Shown: one piece after another, positions 38,840 through 47,205 of the stretch
Layout of the letters: every line of letters begins with the position of its first letter
Position numbering within the stretch: the first letter of the stretch is position 1
From: Lusitaniella coriacea LEGE 07157
Lineage (GTDB): Bacteria; Cyanobacteriota; Cyanobacteriia; Cyanobacteriales; Spirulinaceae
Assembly: GCF_015207425.1 (NCBI RefSeq)
Contig: NZ_JADEWZ010000005.1
Coordinates: 124,001 to 188,000 of the forward strand
Reading direction: 5' to 3'
DNA: 64,000 nt
Program-made: the position numbers and the translations under genes
The notes under the pieces: generated by a model
Databases searched by the model: none
Seen by the model: only the letters and a program-made list of their open reading frames with translations
What the model was told of the DNA's origin: nothing

Positions 38840-39076
38840 TTAAGCGTTATCTTCCAAATCCTCGTTTTGTTGCAAATATTGCTCGATATCTGCTACCGCG
38901 TCCTCCCAAACATCCTCCTCAAATTCCGGAGACGGCGTTTCCGACTCTGGTTCGGCACTCACTTCAGTTTCCTCCGCCTCTGCCTCCTCCGAACCTAACA
39001 AATGATGTAATTGTTCGAGGGACTGCTCAAACGCTTTAGCCGCAAAACGACGAAAATTGGATTGATGCTCATTCAT
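38840..39076 (-). CDS. Small acidic conserved-type protein
   Basis: 78 residues. The N-terminal helix (SNFRRFAAKAFEQSLEQLHH) is followed by a very acidic stretch rich in Glu/Ser/Pro and a short C-terminal helix (VWEDAVADIEQYLQQ). No known domain recognised. ATG at 39074-39076. It is divergent to lpdA. The composition is organised and unlike random frame translation, so I believe it is expressed, but I propose no function. Confidence 0.6.
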   Translation of the reverse strand: MNEHQSNFRRFAAKAFEQSLEQLHHLLGSEEAEAEETEVSAEPESETPSPEFEEDVWEDAVADIEQYLQQNEDLEDNA

Positions 39077-39255
39077 ACCATCTTCCTCAAAGCATTGCGT
39101 CCTATCACTTTTACCCCCAGCCTAATCGCTCAAAATTACAGAACATCCTAACGTACTTGAGGGAAGGGCTAACTTTTTTACAATTAAGTTGAGATAATGA
39201 AATATTAGTCATTGTTGCTAACAACAGGCGAACAGTAGAGAACAAGAGATTGAAC

Positions 39256-40683
39256 ATGAGTTTTGATTACGATTTGGCGATCGTCGGTGCGGGTGTCGGA
39301 GGTCACGGTGCGGCATTACACGCGGTAAAGTGCGGACTCAAGACAGTCATTATCGAAGCAGGAGACATGGGAGGAACTTGCGTCAATCGCGGTTGCATCC
39401 CCTCAAAAGCATTGCTTGCCGCATCGGGAAGAGTTCGGGAGTTCAGAGACGATCTCCATCTCGCTGCAATGGGCATTCAAGTGTCCGGCGTGGGTTTTGA
39501 CCGCCAAGCCATTGCAGATCATGCCAGTAACCTCGTCGATAAAATTCGCGGCGACTTAACCAATAGCCTCAAGCGCGTTGGTGCAGATACCATTCGCGGT
39601 TGGGGAAAAGTTGCAGGTCCCCAAAAAGTGACTATTTCCACAGAGAGTGGCGAGAAAACCATTACCGCCCGCAATATTATCCTCTCTACAGGGTCAGTTC
39701 CCTTCGTTCCGCCTGGAATTGAAATTGATGGCAAAACAGTTTTCACCAGCGATGATGCCCTCAAGTTAGAGTTTATTCCAGATTGGGTGGCGATTGTGGG
39801 AAGCGGTTATATTGGCTTGGAATTTTCTGATATTTACTCGGCATTGGGTTCGGAAATTACAATGATTGAAGCCCTAGACGTACTTATGCCGGGATTCGAT
39901 CCCGAAATTGCCAAAATCGCCGATCGCGTACTCATTAAACCTCGCGACATCGAAACCTATCAAGGGACATTGGCGAAAAAAGTGACCCCTGGTACGCCTG
40001 TTGTTATCGAACTCGCCGATGCAAAAACCAAGGAAGTTGTTGAAGTCTTGGAAGTGGATGCTTGCTTGGTGGCAACCGGACGCATTCCCGCCACGAAAAA
40101 CATCGGTTTGGAATCCGTCGGGATAGAAACCGACCGACGCGGGTTTATTGCCGTTAACGACAAGATGCAAGTCCTCCTTGATGGGGAACCCGTTCCCAAT
40201 TTGTGGGCAATTGGCGATGCAACCGGAAAAATGATGCTCGCTCACGCCGCTTCCGCACAAGGGGTCATTGCAGTGGAGAATATGTGCGAACGAGAAAAAA
40301 CTATCGACTATCGCAGCATTCCAGCCGCAGCCTTTACCCATCCAGAAATCGCCTACGTTGGGTTTACAGAGCCAGCAGCACGGGAATTAGGCGAGAAGGA
40401 AGGTTTTGAGGTGGCAGCCGTTAAGACCTACTTCAAGGGCAATTCCAAGGCATTAGCGGAGAAAGAAACTGATGGGCTGGCAAAGGTGATTTATCGCCCA
40501 GATACGGGGGAATTGTTGGGGGTTCACATTATTGGGTTGCACGCTTCCGATTTGATTCAGGAAGCCGCAAACGCGATCGCAGAACGCCAATCCGTGCAAA
40601 ACTTAGCCTTCAAAGTCCACACCCATCCCACCCTCTCTGAAGTCCTCGATGAAGCTTTCAAGCGGGCTGAGGTCAGCGCCTGA
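39256..40683 (+). CDS. lpdA: Dihydrolipoyl dehydrogenase
   Basis: 475 residues. FAD-dependent E3 component of 2-oxo-acid dehydrogenase and glycine cleavage complexes. The FAD-binding [10 protein letters not shown], redox disulfide [19 protein letters not shown]-binding [10 protein letters not shown] and C-terminal catalytic His-Glu in [13 protein letters not shown] are intact. ATG at 39256 gives the usual [13 protein letters not shown] start; the frame also has TTG two codons earlier. It is followed by repeats and then trpC. Confidence 0.96.
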   Translation: MSFDYDLAIVGAGVGGHGAALHAVKCGLKTVIIEAGDMGGTCVNRGCIPSKALLAASGRVREFRDDLHLAAMGIQVSGVGFDRQAIADHASNLVDKIRGDLTNSLKRVGADTIRGWGKVAGPQKVTISTESGEKTITARNIILSTGSVPFVPPGIEIDGKTVFTSDDALKLEFIPDWVAIVGSGYIGLEFSDIYSALGSEITMIEALDVLMPGFDPEIAKIADRVLIKPRDIETYQGTLAKKVTPGTPVVIELADAKTKEVVEVLEVDACLVATGRIPATKNIGLESVGIETDRRGFIAVNDKMQVLLDGEPVPNLWAIGDATGKMMLAHAASAQGVIAVENMCEREKTIDYRSIPAAAFTHPEIAYVGFTEPAARELGEKEGFEVAAVKTYFKGNSKALAEKETDGLAKVIYRPDTGELLGVHIIGLHASDLIQEAANAIAERQSVQNLAFKVHTHPTLSEVLDEAFKRAEVSA

Positions 40684-40694
40684 CGGCGGATTTT

Positions 40695-40768
40695 ATGACA
40701 CGGCACTTCGACACGCTCAGTGACCGGGGGACGGGGAGACACGGCACTTCGACACGCTCAGTGACCGG
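40695..40768. repeat. Two tandem copies of a ~31 bp dispersed repeat
   Basis: GACACGGCACTTCGACACGC followed by TCAGTGACCGG occurs at 40697-40727 and 40738-40768. It occurs once more, inverted, at 38694-38726, so lpdA and the 78-residue gene lie between inverted copies. Confidence 0.8.
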
Positions 40769-40827
40769 GAGACGGGGAGACACGGTGACACAGTGATGAC
40801 TAAATGATTGATAACTGAAAAAACCTA

Positions 40828-40926
40828 TTCCCTGTTCCCTGTTCCCTATTCCCTATTCCCTGTTCCCTATTCCCTGTTCCCTATTCCCTATTCCCTGTTC
40901 CCTGTTCCCTATTCCCTATTCCCTAT
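40828..40926. repeat. STRR heptanucleotide array (TTCCCTG/TTCCCTA)
   Basis: About fourteen contiguous 7 bp units alternating TTCCCTG and TTCCCTA, a typical cyanobacterial short tandemly repeated repetitive sequence. It lies just upstream of trpC, and because it is open in one frame it can mislead start calling there. Confidence 0.92.
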
Positions 40927-40972
40927 AGCCACAAGTGTTGCTCTCTACCCAATAAAAACACGCGACATAAAA

Positions 40973-41860
40973 ATGCAAATCCGAAGACGACAATTCAATC
41001 CGGCGATTAATGTCGATATTTTGAGCTATCAGGTTAAATTACCCGATGCAGAACCGCACAACATTTTAGAGGAAATTGTTTGGCACAAAGAAAGAGAAGT
41101 GGACGGAATGCGCGATCGCGTGCCGTTGTTAGAATTGCGCAAACAGGTTGAAAATGCTCCCCCTCCCCGTGACTTTCTCGGCGCGTTGCAAGGGGGGAAA
41201 ACTCAACCCGCACTCATTGCAGAGGTAAAAAAAGCCTCTCCCAGTAAAGGGGTCATTCGAGAAGATTTCGATCCTATCGCGATCGCGCAAACTTACGAAC
41301 GAGGAGGCGCAACCTGTCTCTCCGTCCTCACCGATGCCAAATTCTTTCAAGGTAGTTTCGACAACCTCGCACGGGTGCGTCAAGCCGTCAATTTGCCCTT
41401 ACTCTGCAAAGAATTCATCATCTATCCCTACCAAATCTTCCTCGCACGAATCAACGGCGCAGATGCCGTCCTGCTCATTGCAGCCATCTTAAGCGATCGC
41501 GACCTGGGATACTTCATCAAAATCGTCCAAAAACTGAACATGAACGCCCTCGTTGAAGTCCACACCCCCGAAGAATTAGATCGCGTTCTTGCCATTGAAG
41601 GAATTAACCTCGTGGGCATCAACAATCGCAATCTTGAAGATTTTTCCGTAGATTTAGGGACAACTCGCACCCTTCTAGAAACACGAAGAGAAAAACTGCA
41701 ACGCAAAAAGATTACAATTGTGAGCGAATCCGGCTTACACTCCAGCGACGATCTGCAATACGTTCGCGCAGCAGGTGCGGATGCTGTCTTAATCGGCGAA
41801 TCTCTGGTCAAACAACCCGAACCCGATCGCGCGATCGCAGCGTTGTTTCCCAATCTGTGA
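40973..41860 (+). CDS. trpC: Indole-3-glycerol phosphate synthase
   Basis: 295 residues from ATG at 40973, the length seen in other cyanobacteria (which carry a ~30-residue N-terminal extension, [13 protein letters not shown]). The frame runs upstream to an ATT-near region at 40808 only because the STRR array has no stop; those 55 residues (repeated SLFPVPY) are not real. Family motifs: [19 protein letters not shown]-equivalent [22 protein letters not shown] and [10 protein letters not shown]. Catalyses the indole-ring-forming step of tryptophan synthesis. lpdA-trpC adjacency is seen in other cyanobacteria. Confidence 0.95.
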   Translation: MQIRRRQFNPAINVDILSYQVKLPDAEPHNILEEIVWHKEREVDGMRDRVPLLELRKQVENAPPPRDFLGALQGGKTQPALIAEVKKASPSKGVIREDFDPIAIAQTYERGGATCLSVLTDAKFFQGSFDNLARVRQAVNLPLLCKEFIIYPYQIFLARINGADAVLLIAAILSDRDLGYFIKIVQKLNMNALVEVHTPEELDRVLAIEGINLVGINNRNLEDFSVDLGTTRTLLETRREKLQRKKITIVSESGLHSSDDLQYVRAAGADAVLIGESLVKQPEPDRAIAALFPNL

Positions 41861-41910
41861 CTACAATTGAGAGAGTCACGCCTTTCCCCCTAACCTTATA
41901 ACCCAGTTTC

Positions 41911-42192
41911 ATGGAGCAAATTCCCCTTCCATCGCACATTCATTACGAACTGCTCCTTCAGCTTTTGGAGCGCCAAACCCTATTTGCCGCCAACCAAAAC
42001 CCTGCAATGCGAGAGCAAGTGCAGCAACTCATCGGCACTCTCCGCAAAGCCCTCGCCCAACAAAAGCAACTCGAAACAAGCTGCGAGCAACTCAACCTAC
42101 CCTATGAATATCGCTGGGCGTTGAACAGTATGAGCGCTCAATCTGGGATCGTTCCCGATGTCATCCCGGCGATTAATGGGAAAAACGAATAG
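41911..42192 (+). CDS. Small cyanobacterial conserved protein (possibly DUF5340)
   Basis: 93 residues. Mainly helical (HYELLLQLLERQTLFAA, REQVQQLIGTLRKAL), with a short tail. It looks like the DUF5340 family of small cyanobacterial proteins, but that is from memory of the pattern and not certain. ATG at 41911, 50 bp after trpC on the same strand, so it may be co-transcribed. Confidence 0.7.
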   Translation: MEQIPLPSHIHYELLLQLLERQTLFAANQNPAMREQVQQLIGTLRKALAQQKQLETSCEQLNLPYEYRWALNSMSAQSGIVPDVIPAINGKNE

Positions 42193-42370
42193 GTTTTTTG
42201 CAACTTTTGAATATAGCAGTGCGCAATGGGAGTATCAAACTAAATTTGCCATTTGGTAGCGCGCGATCGCGCGCTATCTTGAAACTTTCCTAAATCCGCG
42301 ATCGTTGTGGATAATTGGAATTTCCCTTGAATAAACGATCGTGCTTTTATAGAGAATTGCTATACATCAG

Positions 42371-42685
42371 TTAAGACTCATCATTTCTCCTACTGCTTTT
42401 GAATTCTTCAAGTAATTCAAAAAAAATATCCAAAGAATTTTGTTCGCTAACTGAGTAGAAAAAAATTATATTTGCCCAAGATTGGTTTGCTTTCATTTCC
42501 AATCTTTCTTGTGTCCATTCTTGAAAATTATCGAACTCAACTTCTTCTGGGCTTAGAACAACACCCATCGCTGATTTTGCCAAAAAATATCCTCTTAAAT
42601 ATGAGTCAAGATGTAGAACTGAAGGAGAGCGTAAGTACAACCCAGGTCTTTTTTGTATCATCTCTAGCATTTTATAAAAATTCAT
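42371..42685 (-). CDS. Small hypothetical protein, immunity-like
   Basis: 104 residues. The N-terminus NFYKMLEMIQKRPGLYLRSP followed by LDSYLRGYF resembles a pattern seen in small immunity-type proteins of polymorphic toxin loci (a peptide-sized helical start with KRPGxYL, then a long helix). I cannot name the family. AT-rich and without HIP1 sites, like its neighbours. It is the last gene of a - strand row of immunity-type genes. Confidence 0.7.
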   Translation of the reverse strand: MNFYKMLEMIQKRPGLYLRSPSVLHLDSYLRGYFLAKSAMGVVLSPEEVEFDNFQEWTQERLEMKANQSWANIIFFYSVSEQNSLDIFFELLEEFKSSRRNDES

Positions 42686-42736
42686 CCCTTAAGAATCTCC
42701 AGCTTTTATTGAGAACTCCTCTAGTATTGAAATCTC

Positions 42737-42786
42737 GTAGGATGGGCAGCGCCCACCCGCCTTAAGTCAGTGCCATTCATCTATAA
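42737..42786. repeat. Dispersed palindromic repeat, family GTAGGGTGGGC, copy b
   Basis: GTAGGATGGGCAGCGCCCACC... then TTAAGTCAGTGCCATTC...TATAA. Read on the - strand its end TTATAG supplies the last sense codon and stop of the 292-residue gene at 42781. Confidence 0.75.
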
Positions 42787-43659
42787 TCCTCCCTCCCCTG
42801 CGACCACATCCGATTCTCCTACAAGAGATGAGGAGCGTTCCCAGGGAAAAAGGAGTGGATATGGGAAATCTTCAATAACTTCTGGATAGATCGCCATTGC
42901 CATGTGATGAAGATAACGGATAGCATATAATTCATTCTTAAATCCTGCAACTTCTATCCTATTTTCCTCTTTGAGACAAATACTATTAGCCAACCAAACA
43001 TTATTAGGGGCTTCTTTTATATAACCGATGAATAAATTTTCAAAGTATATTCCTTTGTAAGACTCAAAATTCAAATTCTCAGATAAAGTAAATTGATGGT
43101 TTTTAAGGTCTTGGATCGCAAAACTATGTTTTTTTTGATCGCGTGCTGTGAATTGCTTAGACCATTTTCGATCGAATTCACCTTGAAAATCTTGGAATTC
43201 CCAAGGAAGATGAGGTAACATCGAAAAATCATTTTCTTGTTTCTCTGGATATTTTGCTTGTGTTATTGCAATCTGATGCAAGAATCGTACAGCATAAAAC
43301 TCATCGATAAAACCCGCAACTTCTCCCATATATTTGTTTTCAACATGAACTATGCTATGAGCAAACCAAGTACTATCGAAATTCCCTTGTACTTGCCCTA
43401 AAGGTATCCCATTCAAAGTTGGATGTTCAAAATAAGCATATTTAGAAGGACATTCTTTGACAATCAAACCTTTATTTTTTATTTCTGATAGATTTGAACC
43501 CTCCCAAAAAATATTACCTTGATTATCATAGCCACAATAACATTCTTCAATAAGATCATATTTGTAGTTCTTGAGTACTTCTAATGTAAAGCAATAGAGC
43601 GGCTCGTCTACAAACATTGTCCAATTTTCTCCACATTTGAATCGTTTTAGCTTACTCAT
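42781..43659 (-). CDS. Hypothetical protein with internal duplication
   Basis: 292 residues from ATG at 43657-43659 (the frame adds one TTG codon). No known family recognised. The two halves share a pattern: FDSTWFAHSIVHVENK...EVAGFIDEFYAVRFLHQIAI and PNNVWLANSICLKEEN...EVAGFKNELYAIRYLHHMAM. Each is followed by a YPE...LPWE / YPEV...FPWE segment, so the protein is a tandem duplication of a ~130-residue domain. Soluble, aromatic-rich. In an island with SMI1/KNR4 and ankyrin genes it is a candidate immunity protein; that is guilt by association only. Confidence 0.75.
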   Translation of the reverse strand: MSKLKRFKCGENWTMFVDEPLYCFTLEVLKNYKYDLIEECYCGYDNQGNIFWEGSNLSEIKNKGLIVKECPSKYAYFEHPTLNGIPLGQVQGNFDSTWFAHSIVHVENKYMGEVAGFIDEFYAVRFLHQIAITQAKYPEKQENDFSMLPHLPWEFQDFQGEFDRKWSKQFTARDQKKHSFAIQDLKNHQFTLSENLNFESYKGIYFENLFIGYIKEAPNNVWLANSICLKEENRIEVAGFKNELYAIRYLHHMAMAIYPEVIEDFPYPLLFPWERSSSLVGESDVVAGEGGL

Positions 43660-43819
43660 CAATAGAAATGATCGCGTACCGACTTTAAATTACGATCGCA
43701 TGACGGGTGAAGCACATTGACTACACATCAGGAAATTTTAAAGGTTAAAATCTAAGCATTACGTGCTTTTTCCCCTTAACTCTCCAAACTAAAGATAATG
43801 AACGCCATACTTCTAATCA

Positions 43820-44419
43820 TCAATATATATATGCGTTGTACTTCTTAAGTATCTTTAGTAATTTGTCTGGGTTAGTTTCTATAAATCCATAATTTTCTTC
43901 ATCAAGATAATAAGCTCCTGTTTCGTAAGCTTCTGCACAAATAGACATCATGCTAGTAATACTTGGGCAGAAAAGTGCAGGATCTTCACCTTCAAATAAT
44001 AAAACGACAGGATAGTTTTGTTCTTGCTTTTCGCTAATAACAACAGCACATATTTCTGGATCTAAATCTCCAATAAATGGAAAGAGTAATTTGTTTTCAT
44101 ATTCAGGATTTAAGTAACCTCCATCGGCTGGCGGACGATTGATCCACTCTATGGATTCTTGTTGAATAGCTTTCTGTAATGGCGAAAATCTGTAAATAGA
44201 TGGACAGGGCCCTGTATAGATTAAAAAAGGTTCGATGTTTCTTCCATTACGCCATTGATATAATTCATGAATTTCTTCTGGAATTAAAACATTCAAAGGA
44301 GCAAAGAGTCGATCGATTTTTTGCCGAGACAGACCCGGTGAAAATGAAGCAGCACACTCTGGCTGATACTCTTCCAACCAATTCATGATTTGATTGAGAG
44401 CTTTTGTTAAATTGCTCAT
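43820..44419 (-). CDS. SMI1/KNR4 (SUKH) family protein
   Basis: 199 residues. The SUKH-type core is recognisable: GLSRQKIDRLFAPLNVLIPEEIHELYQWRNG near the start (in part LIPEEIHELYQWRNG), an FSPL...A segment, LLFPFIGDLD, and a VVLLFEG strand. The SUKH superfamily is a common immunity component of polymorphic and contact-dependent toxin systems. I choose ATG at 44417-44419 because GGAGG lies six bases upstream; the in-frame ATG at 44431 overlaps that ribosome site. Confidence 0.85.
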   Translation of the reverse strand: MSNLTKALNQIMNWLEEYQPECAASFSPGLSRQKIDRLFAPLNVLIPEEIHELYQWRNGRNIEPFLIYTGPCPSIYRFSPLQKAIQQESIEWINRPPADGGYLNPEYENKLLFPFIGDLDPEICAVVISEKQEQNYPVVLLFEGEDPALFCPSITSMMSICAEAYETGAYYLDEENYGFIETNPDKLLKILKKYNAYIY

Positions 44420-44505
44420 GATAACCTCCATTAAAAACTAAAATCGTGATGATCGCCCTATCGATCAATCCAAATAGATCGTAAGATTTCAGAAGGAAGA
44501 AATAA

Positions 44506-45147
44506 TCAAATACTCTCTTGAAGTAACTGAACTACTTCTTTTCGTACTCCAGCTTCTTTTGCCTGTGCTAAAACACTTTTTCCGCTATTATCCTCCAACT
44601 TTATATCAGCTCCGTTTTCTAGCAGAGACTTCACTATCTCCAATTGATAAGAGTCAGAATCGACATAAAACACTGCACTCATAAGAGGAGTCCAACCATA
44701 CTGATTATAACGATTAACATTAGCACCGACTCTTAGTAAGAAATCAACTAAGGGAGTATCAGCGTCTTCAACTGCCTTGTGAAGTAAAGTATCCCCTTCT
44801 TCAAGAGAAAAATTAACATCAATGCCTGCTTTTATAAGCAAAGTTAGAATATCATAAACTTCCTGACCTGCTGCTTCAACAATCGAAGGTAAATGAGGAA
44901 GTTGAGCTATCAAGAAGTCATGGACTTTCGCCCCAGCCTTTAGTAAGACTTTGATCATATCTGTATGTCCATACGCAATTGCATAGCCCAGTGGAGGTAC
45001 AACACTTTCATCGGGGGGAAGAGAATTAACATCTACTCCAACCGCAATGAAATATTTAACCCGTGCTAAGTCCCCAGATTCAATAGCAAGCACGAGGTTT
45101 TCTGCATTAGGAGTTATGGAATTATCACTTTTTTTCAATAAAGACAT
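44506..45147 (-). CDS. Ankyrin-repeat protein
   Basis: 213 residues. At least five ankyrin units: NLVLAIESGDLARVKYFIAV, PLGYAIAYGHTDMIKVLLKA, a divergent unit ending DILTLLIKAGIDVN, TLLHKAVEDADTPLVDFLLR and TPLMSAV...LEIVKSLLENGAD. No signal peptide. Ankyrin proteins of this kind are frequent in bacterial toxin-immunity loci, which fits the SMI1/KNR4 and RHS remnants nearby. It is AT-rich and lacks HIP1 sites. Confidence 0.87.
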   Translation of the reverse strand: MSLLKKSDNSITPNAENLVLAIESGDLARVKYFIAVGVDVNSLPPDESVVPPLGYAIAYGHTDMIKVLLKAGAKVHDFLIAQLPHLPSIVEAAGQEVYDILTLLIKAGIDVNFSLEEGDTLLHKAVEDADTPLVDFLLRVGANVNRYNQYGWTPLMSAVFYVDSDSYQLEIVKSLLENGADIKLEDNSGKSVLAQAKEAGVRKEVVQLLQESI

Positions 45148-45213
45148 AAATTAAATTCATTAACTTATCAAAACAAAAATTAACCAAGTATATTGACAAA
45201 AAACAAAATTACG

Positions 45214-45672
45214 TTATCCTTGACTGCTCTTTTTTGCATATCTTTGAGACTGGTCGCTACTGTCATTATATCGGTTATTTCTACCCGATGACCGTTGCCG
45301 TAATTCTGACGCTTTTGGAGGGTAAGTTTTACCAGTCTCGATATGTCTGTTTACAGCCACTCGGATTTCTGAACTTGTCAATAGTTCAAGATAATCGAAA
45401 ATGTTTTGAAAACCATTTAATACGGATGTTAATAGAGCTGAGTCACCATGATGTGATTCTGCACTAACATCAGCGCCCAGTTGCACCAATAACTTAACAA
45501 TCTCTAAGTTGCCAGTTGCAACCGCTACCATTAAAAATGTAATACCGTCTTCAAAAGCAGAGCCACAATTTCCGTTAATATCACAACCTAAGTTAATCAA
45601 ATCACAGATTTTTTTTGGATCTCGATCTTCAATTGCATCAAATAATTCTTCCATTATATTGGATTTATTCAT
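45214..45672 (-). CDS. Short ankyrin-repeat protein
   Basis: 152 residues. Two to three ankyrin units at about 8-90 (LFDAIEDRDPKKICDLINLG, TFLMVAVATGNLEIVKLLVQ, SALLTSVLNGFQNIFDYLE), then a charged, Ser/Arg/Gln-rich tail with no visible fold. It is upstream of the other ankyrin gene on the same strand, 66 bp apart, and may be an immunity paralog. ATG at 45670-45672. Confidence 0.8.
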   Translation of the reverse strand: MNKSNIMEELFDAIEDRDPKKICDLINLGCDINGNCGSAFEDGITFLMVAVATGNLEIVKLLVQLGADVSAESHHGDSALLTSVLNGFQNIFDYLELLTSSEIRVAVNRHIETGKTYPPKASELRQRSSGRNNRYNDSSDQSQRYAKKSSQG

Positions 45673-45707
45673 GGCTACTTGCGTTCTCCTATAAAGGGAA
45701 TAATAGA

Positions 45708-45747
45708 GTAGACAACGCCCACTAGGATTAAGTCAGTGGCATTTACT
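45708..45747. repeat. Dispersed palindromic repeat, copy c (degenerate)
   Basis: GTAGACAACGCCCACTAGGA then TTAAGTCAGTGGCATTTAC, a worn copy of the 18751 and 42737 family. It abuts the stop of the RHS remnant. Confidence 0.6.
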
Positions 45748-45912
45748 CGTCAATACTATCGATAACTTTCCCATCCTCATACTCCGCCAGAACCTGAGCA
45801 TAAGAGCAATTCTTCTCGAAAACGAAGTTTTCGTTGTCCCATCAACAGTCTCGCTCACCCGAATATTATCGTCATCGTAGGTATAGGTCGCGATATCTCT
45901 CCCACCCCCTCA
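45743..45912 (-). pseudogene. RHS/YD-repeat toxin remnant, frameshifted
   Basis: On the - strand one frame reads ATYTYDDDNIRVSETVDGTT, a YD-repeat unit. After a frameshift near 45808-45820 the next frame reads EKNCSYAQVLAEYEDGKVID and stops at TAA (45743-45745). The two pieces together follow the RHS pattern YTYD...RVS.TV.G....(NR)PYAQVL.EY.., so this is a decayed piece of an RHS polymorphic toxin core. A TGA closes the frame upstream at about 45912. It lies directly upstream of the ankyrin/SMI1 genes, as toxin genes lie upstream of their immunity genes. Confidence 0.75.
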
Positions 45913-46047
45913 ATCCTTAAAATGTTTTGGGATTCTTGTTTGCAAAGGGCAAGTCCTGATATGGTGTATTACTCTGCTTCTTAAGCGTCAAAAAAATTGC
46001 TCTTCGATGAGAAGCATTAGAGTTCTTTTGGGAGAAAATTAAATCTT

Positions 46048-47199
46048 ATGATTGGCAAGCATATGTTAATGATTCCAGGGCCCACCCCCGTACCCGAACG
46101 GGTTCTATTGGCGATGGCAAAACACCCCATCGGTCATCGCAGCCCGGAATACAGCGAAATTCAGGCAGAAGTTACGGAAAATCTCAAATGGCTCCATCAA
46201 ACCGAGCAAGACGTTCATATCCTTGCAGCGAGCGGTACGGGTGCAATGGAAGCGGGGATTATTAATTTTTTGAGTCCTGGCGATCGCGTACTCTGTGGAT
46301 GCAATGGTAAATTTGGGGATCGTTGGGCGGAAGTCTGCGAAGCCTATGGTCTTTCGGTGGAGCGGATTACGGCGGAATGGGGAAAGCCTCTGGATACGGA
46401 ACAGTTTCGCGCTAAACTCGAAGCCGATACCGACAAAACGATTAAAGCAGTCATCCTCACCCACTCGGAAACCTCTACGGGCGTTCTCAACGATCTAGAG
46501 ACGATTAACAAGCACGTTAAAGCTCACGGTGCGTTAATTATTGTCGATGCGGTGACGAGCCTCGGAGCGGTCAATCTACCTGTTGATGAGTTGGGTTTGG
46601 ATGTGGTGGCTTCGGGTTCCCAAAAAGGATATATGCTTCCTCCGGGTTTGGGGTTAGTCGTTGTCAGTCCCAAGGCGTGGACGGCTTATGAAACGGCAAA
46701 ATTGCCCCGCTATTACTTCGATTTGGGCAAATATCGCAAAGCCACGGCAAAAAATTCCTCTCCCTTCACCCCTCCGGTTAACCTCGTTCTCGGACTTCAG
46801 GCGGCACTGCAAATGATGAGAGAGGAGGGATTGGAGAATATTTTTGCTCGCCACCAACGCCTGACTCAAGCGACTCGTGCGGCGGTTAAAGCTTTGGGTT
46901 TGGCGACGTTTGCTCCCGATGAGTGTGCGAGTACTGCTGTTACTGCGGTTGCACCCACAACGGTGGAAGCGGAACAAATTCGCTCGACGATGAAAAAACG
47001 GTTCGATATTGCCCTCGCCGGAGGACAAGACCACCTCAAAGGGAAAATCTTCCGCATCGGTCATTTGGGGTTTGTGGGCGATCGCGATATTTTAACCGGT
47101 ATCTCTGCTTTAGAAGCAACTCTCATCGAACTCGGTGGCGACTCAGCTCAATCGGGTGCAGGGGTAGAAGCAGCAGCGAAGGCGTTGAATCGCCATTAA
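46048..47199 (+). CDS. Class V PLP aminotransferase (alanine/serine-glyoxylate type)
   Basis: 383 residues. The start MLMIPGPTPVPERVL, GHRSPEYSEI, SGTGAMEA, VDAVTSLGAV and the PLP lysine in GSQKGYMLPPGLG are typical of alanine-glyoxylate/serine-glyoxylate aminotransferases, which act in photorespiratory glyoxylate metabolism. The same protein has historically been labelled a soluble hydrogenase 42 kDa subunit in cyanobacteria, which I regard as a misnomer. ATG at 46048. Confidence 0.93.
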   Translation: MIGKHMLMIPGPTPVPERVLLAMAKHPIGHRSPEYSEIQAEVTENLKWLHQTEQDVHILAASGTGAMEAGIINFLSPGDRVLCGCNGKFGDRWAEVCEAYGLSVERITAEWGKPLDTEQFRAKLEADTDKTIKAVILTHSETSTGVLNDLETINKHVKAHGALIIVDAVTSLGAVNLPVDELGLDVVASGSQKGYMLPPGLGLVVVSPKAWTAYETAKLPRYYFDLGKYRKATAKNSSPFTPPVNLVLGLQAALQMMREEGLENIFARHQRLTQATRAAVKALGLATFAPDECASTAVTAVAPTTVEAEQIRSTMKKRFDIALAGGQDHLKGKIFRIGHLGFVGDRDILTGISALEATLIELGGDSAQSGAGVEAAAKALNRH

Positions 47200-47205
47200 G
47201 GAGGC

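Noticed and set aside
40828-40926. CRISPR array
   Set aside because: The units are 7 bp with no spacers; it is an STRR.
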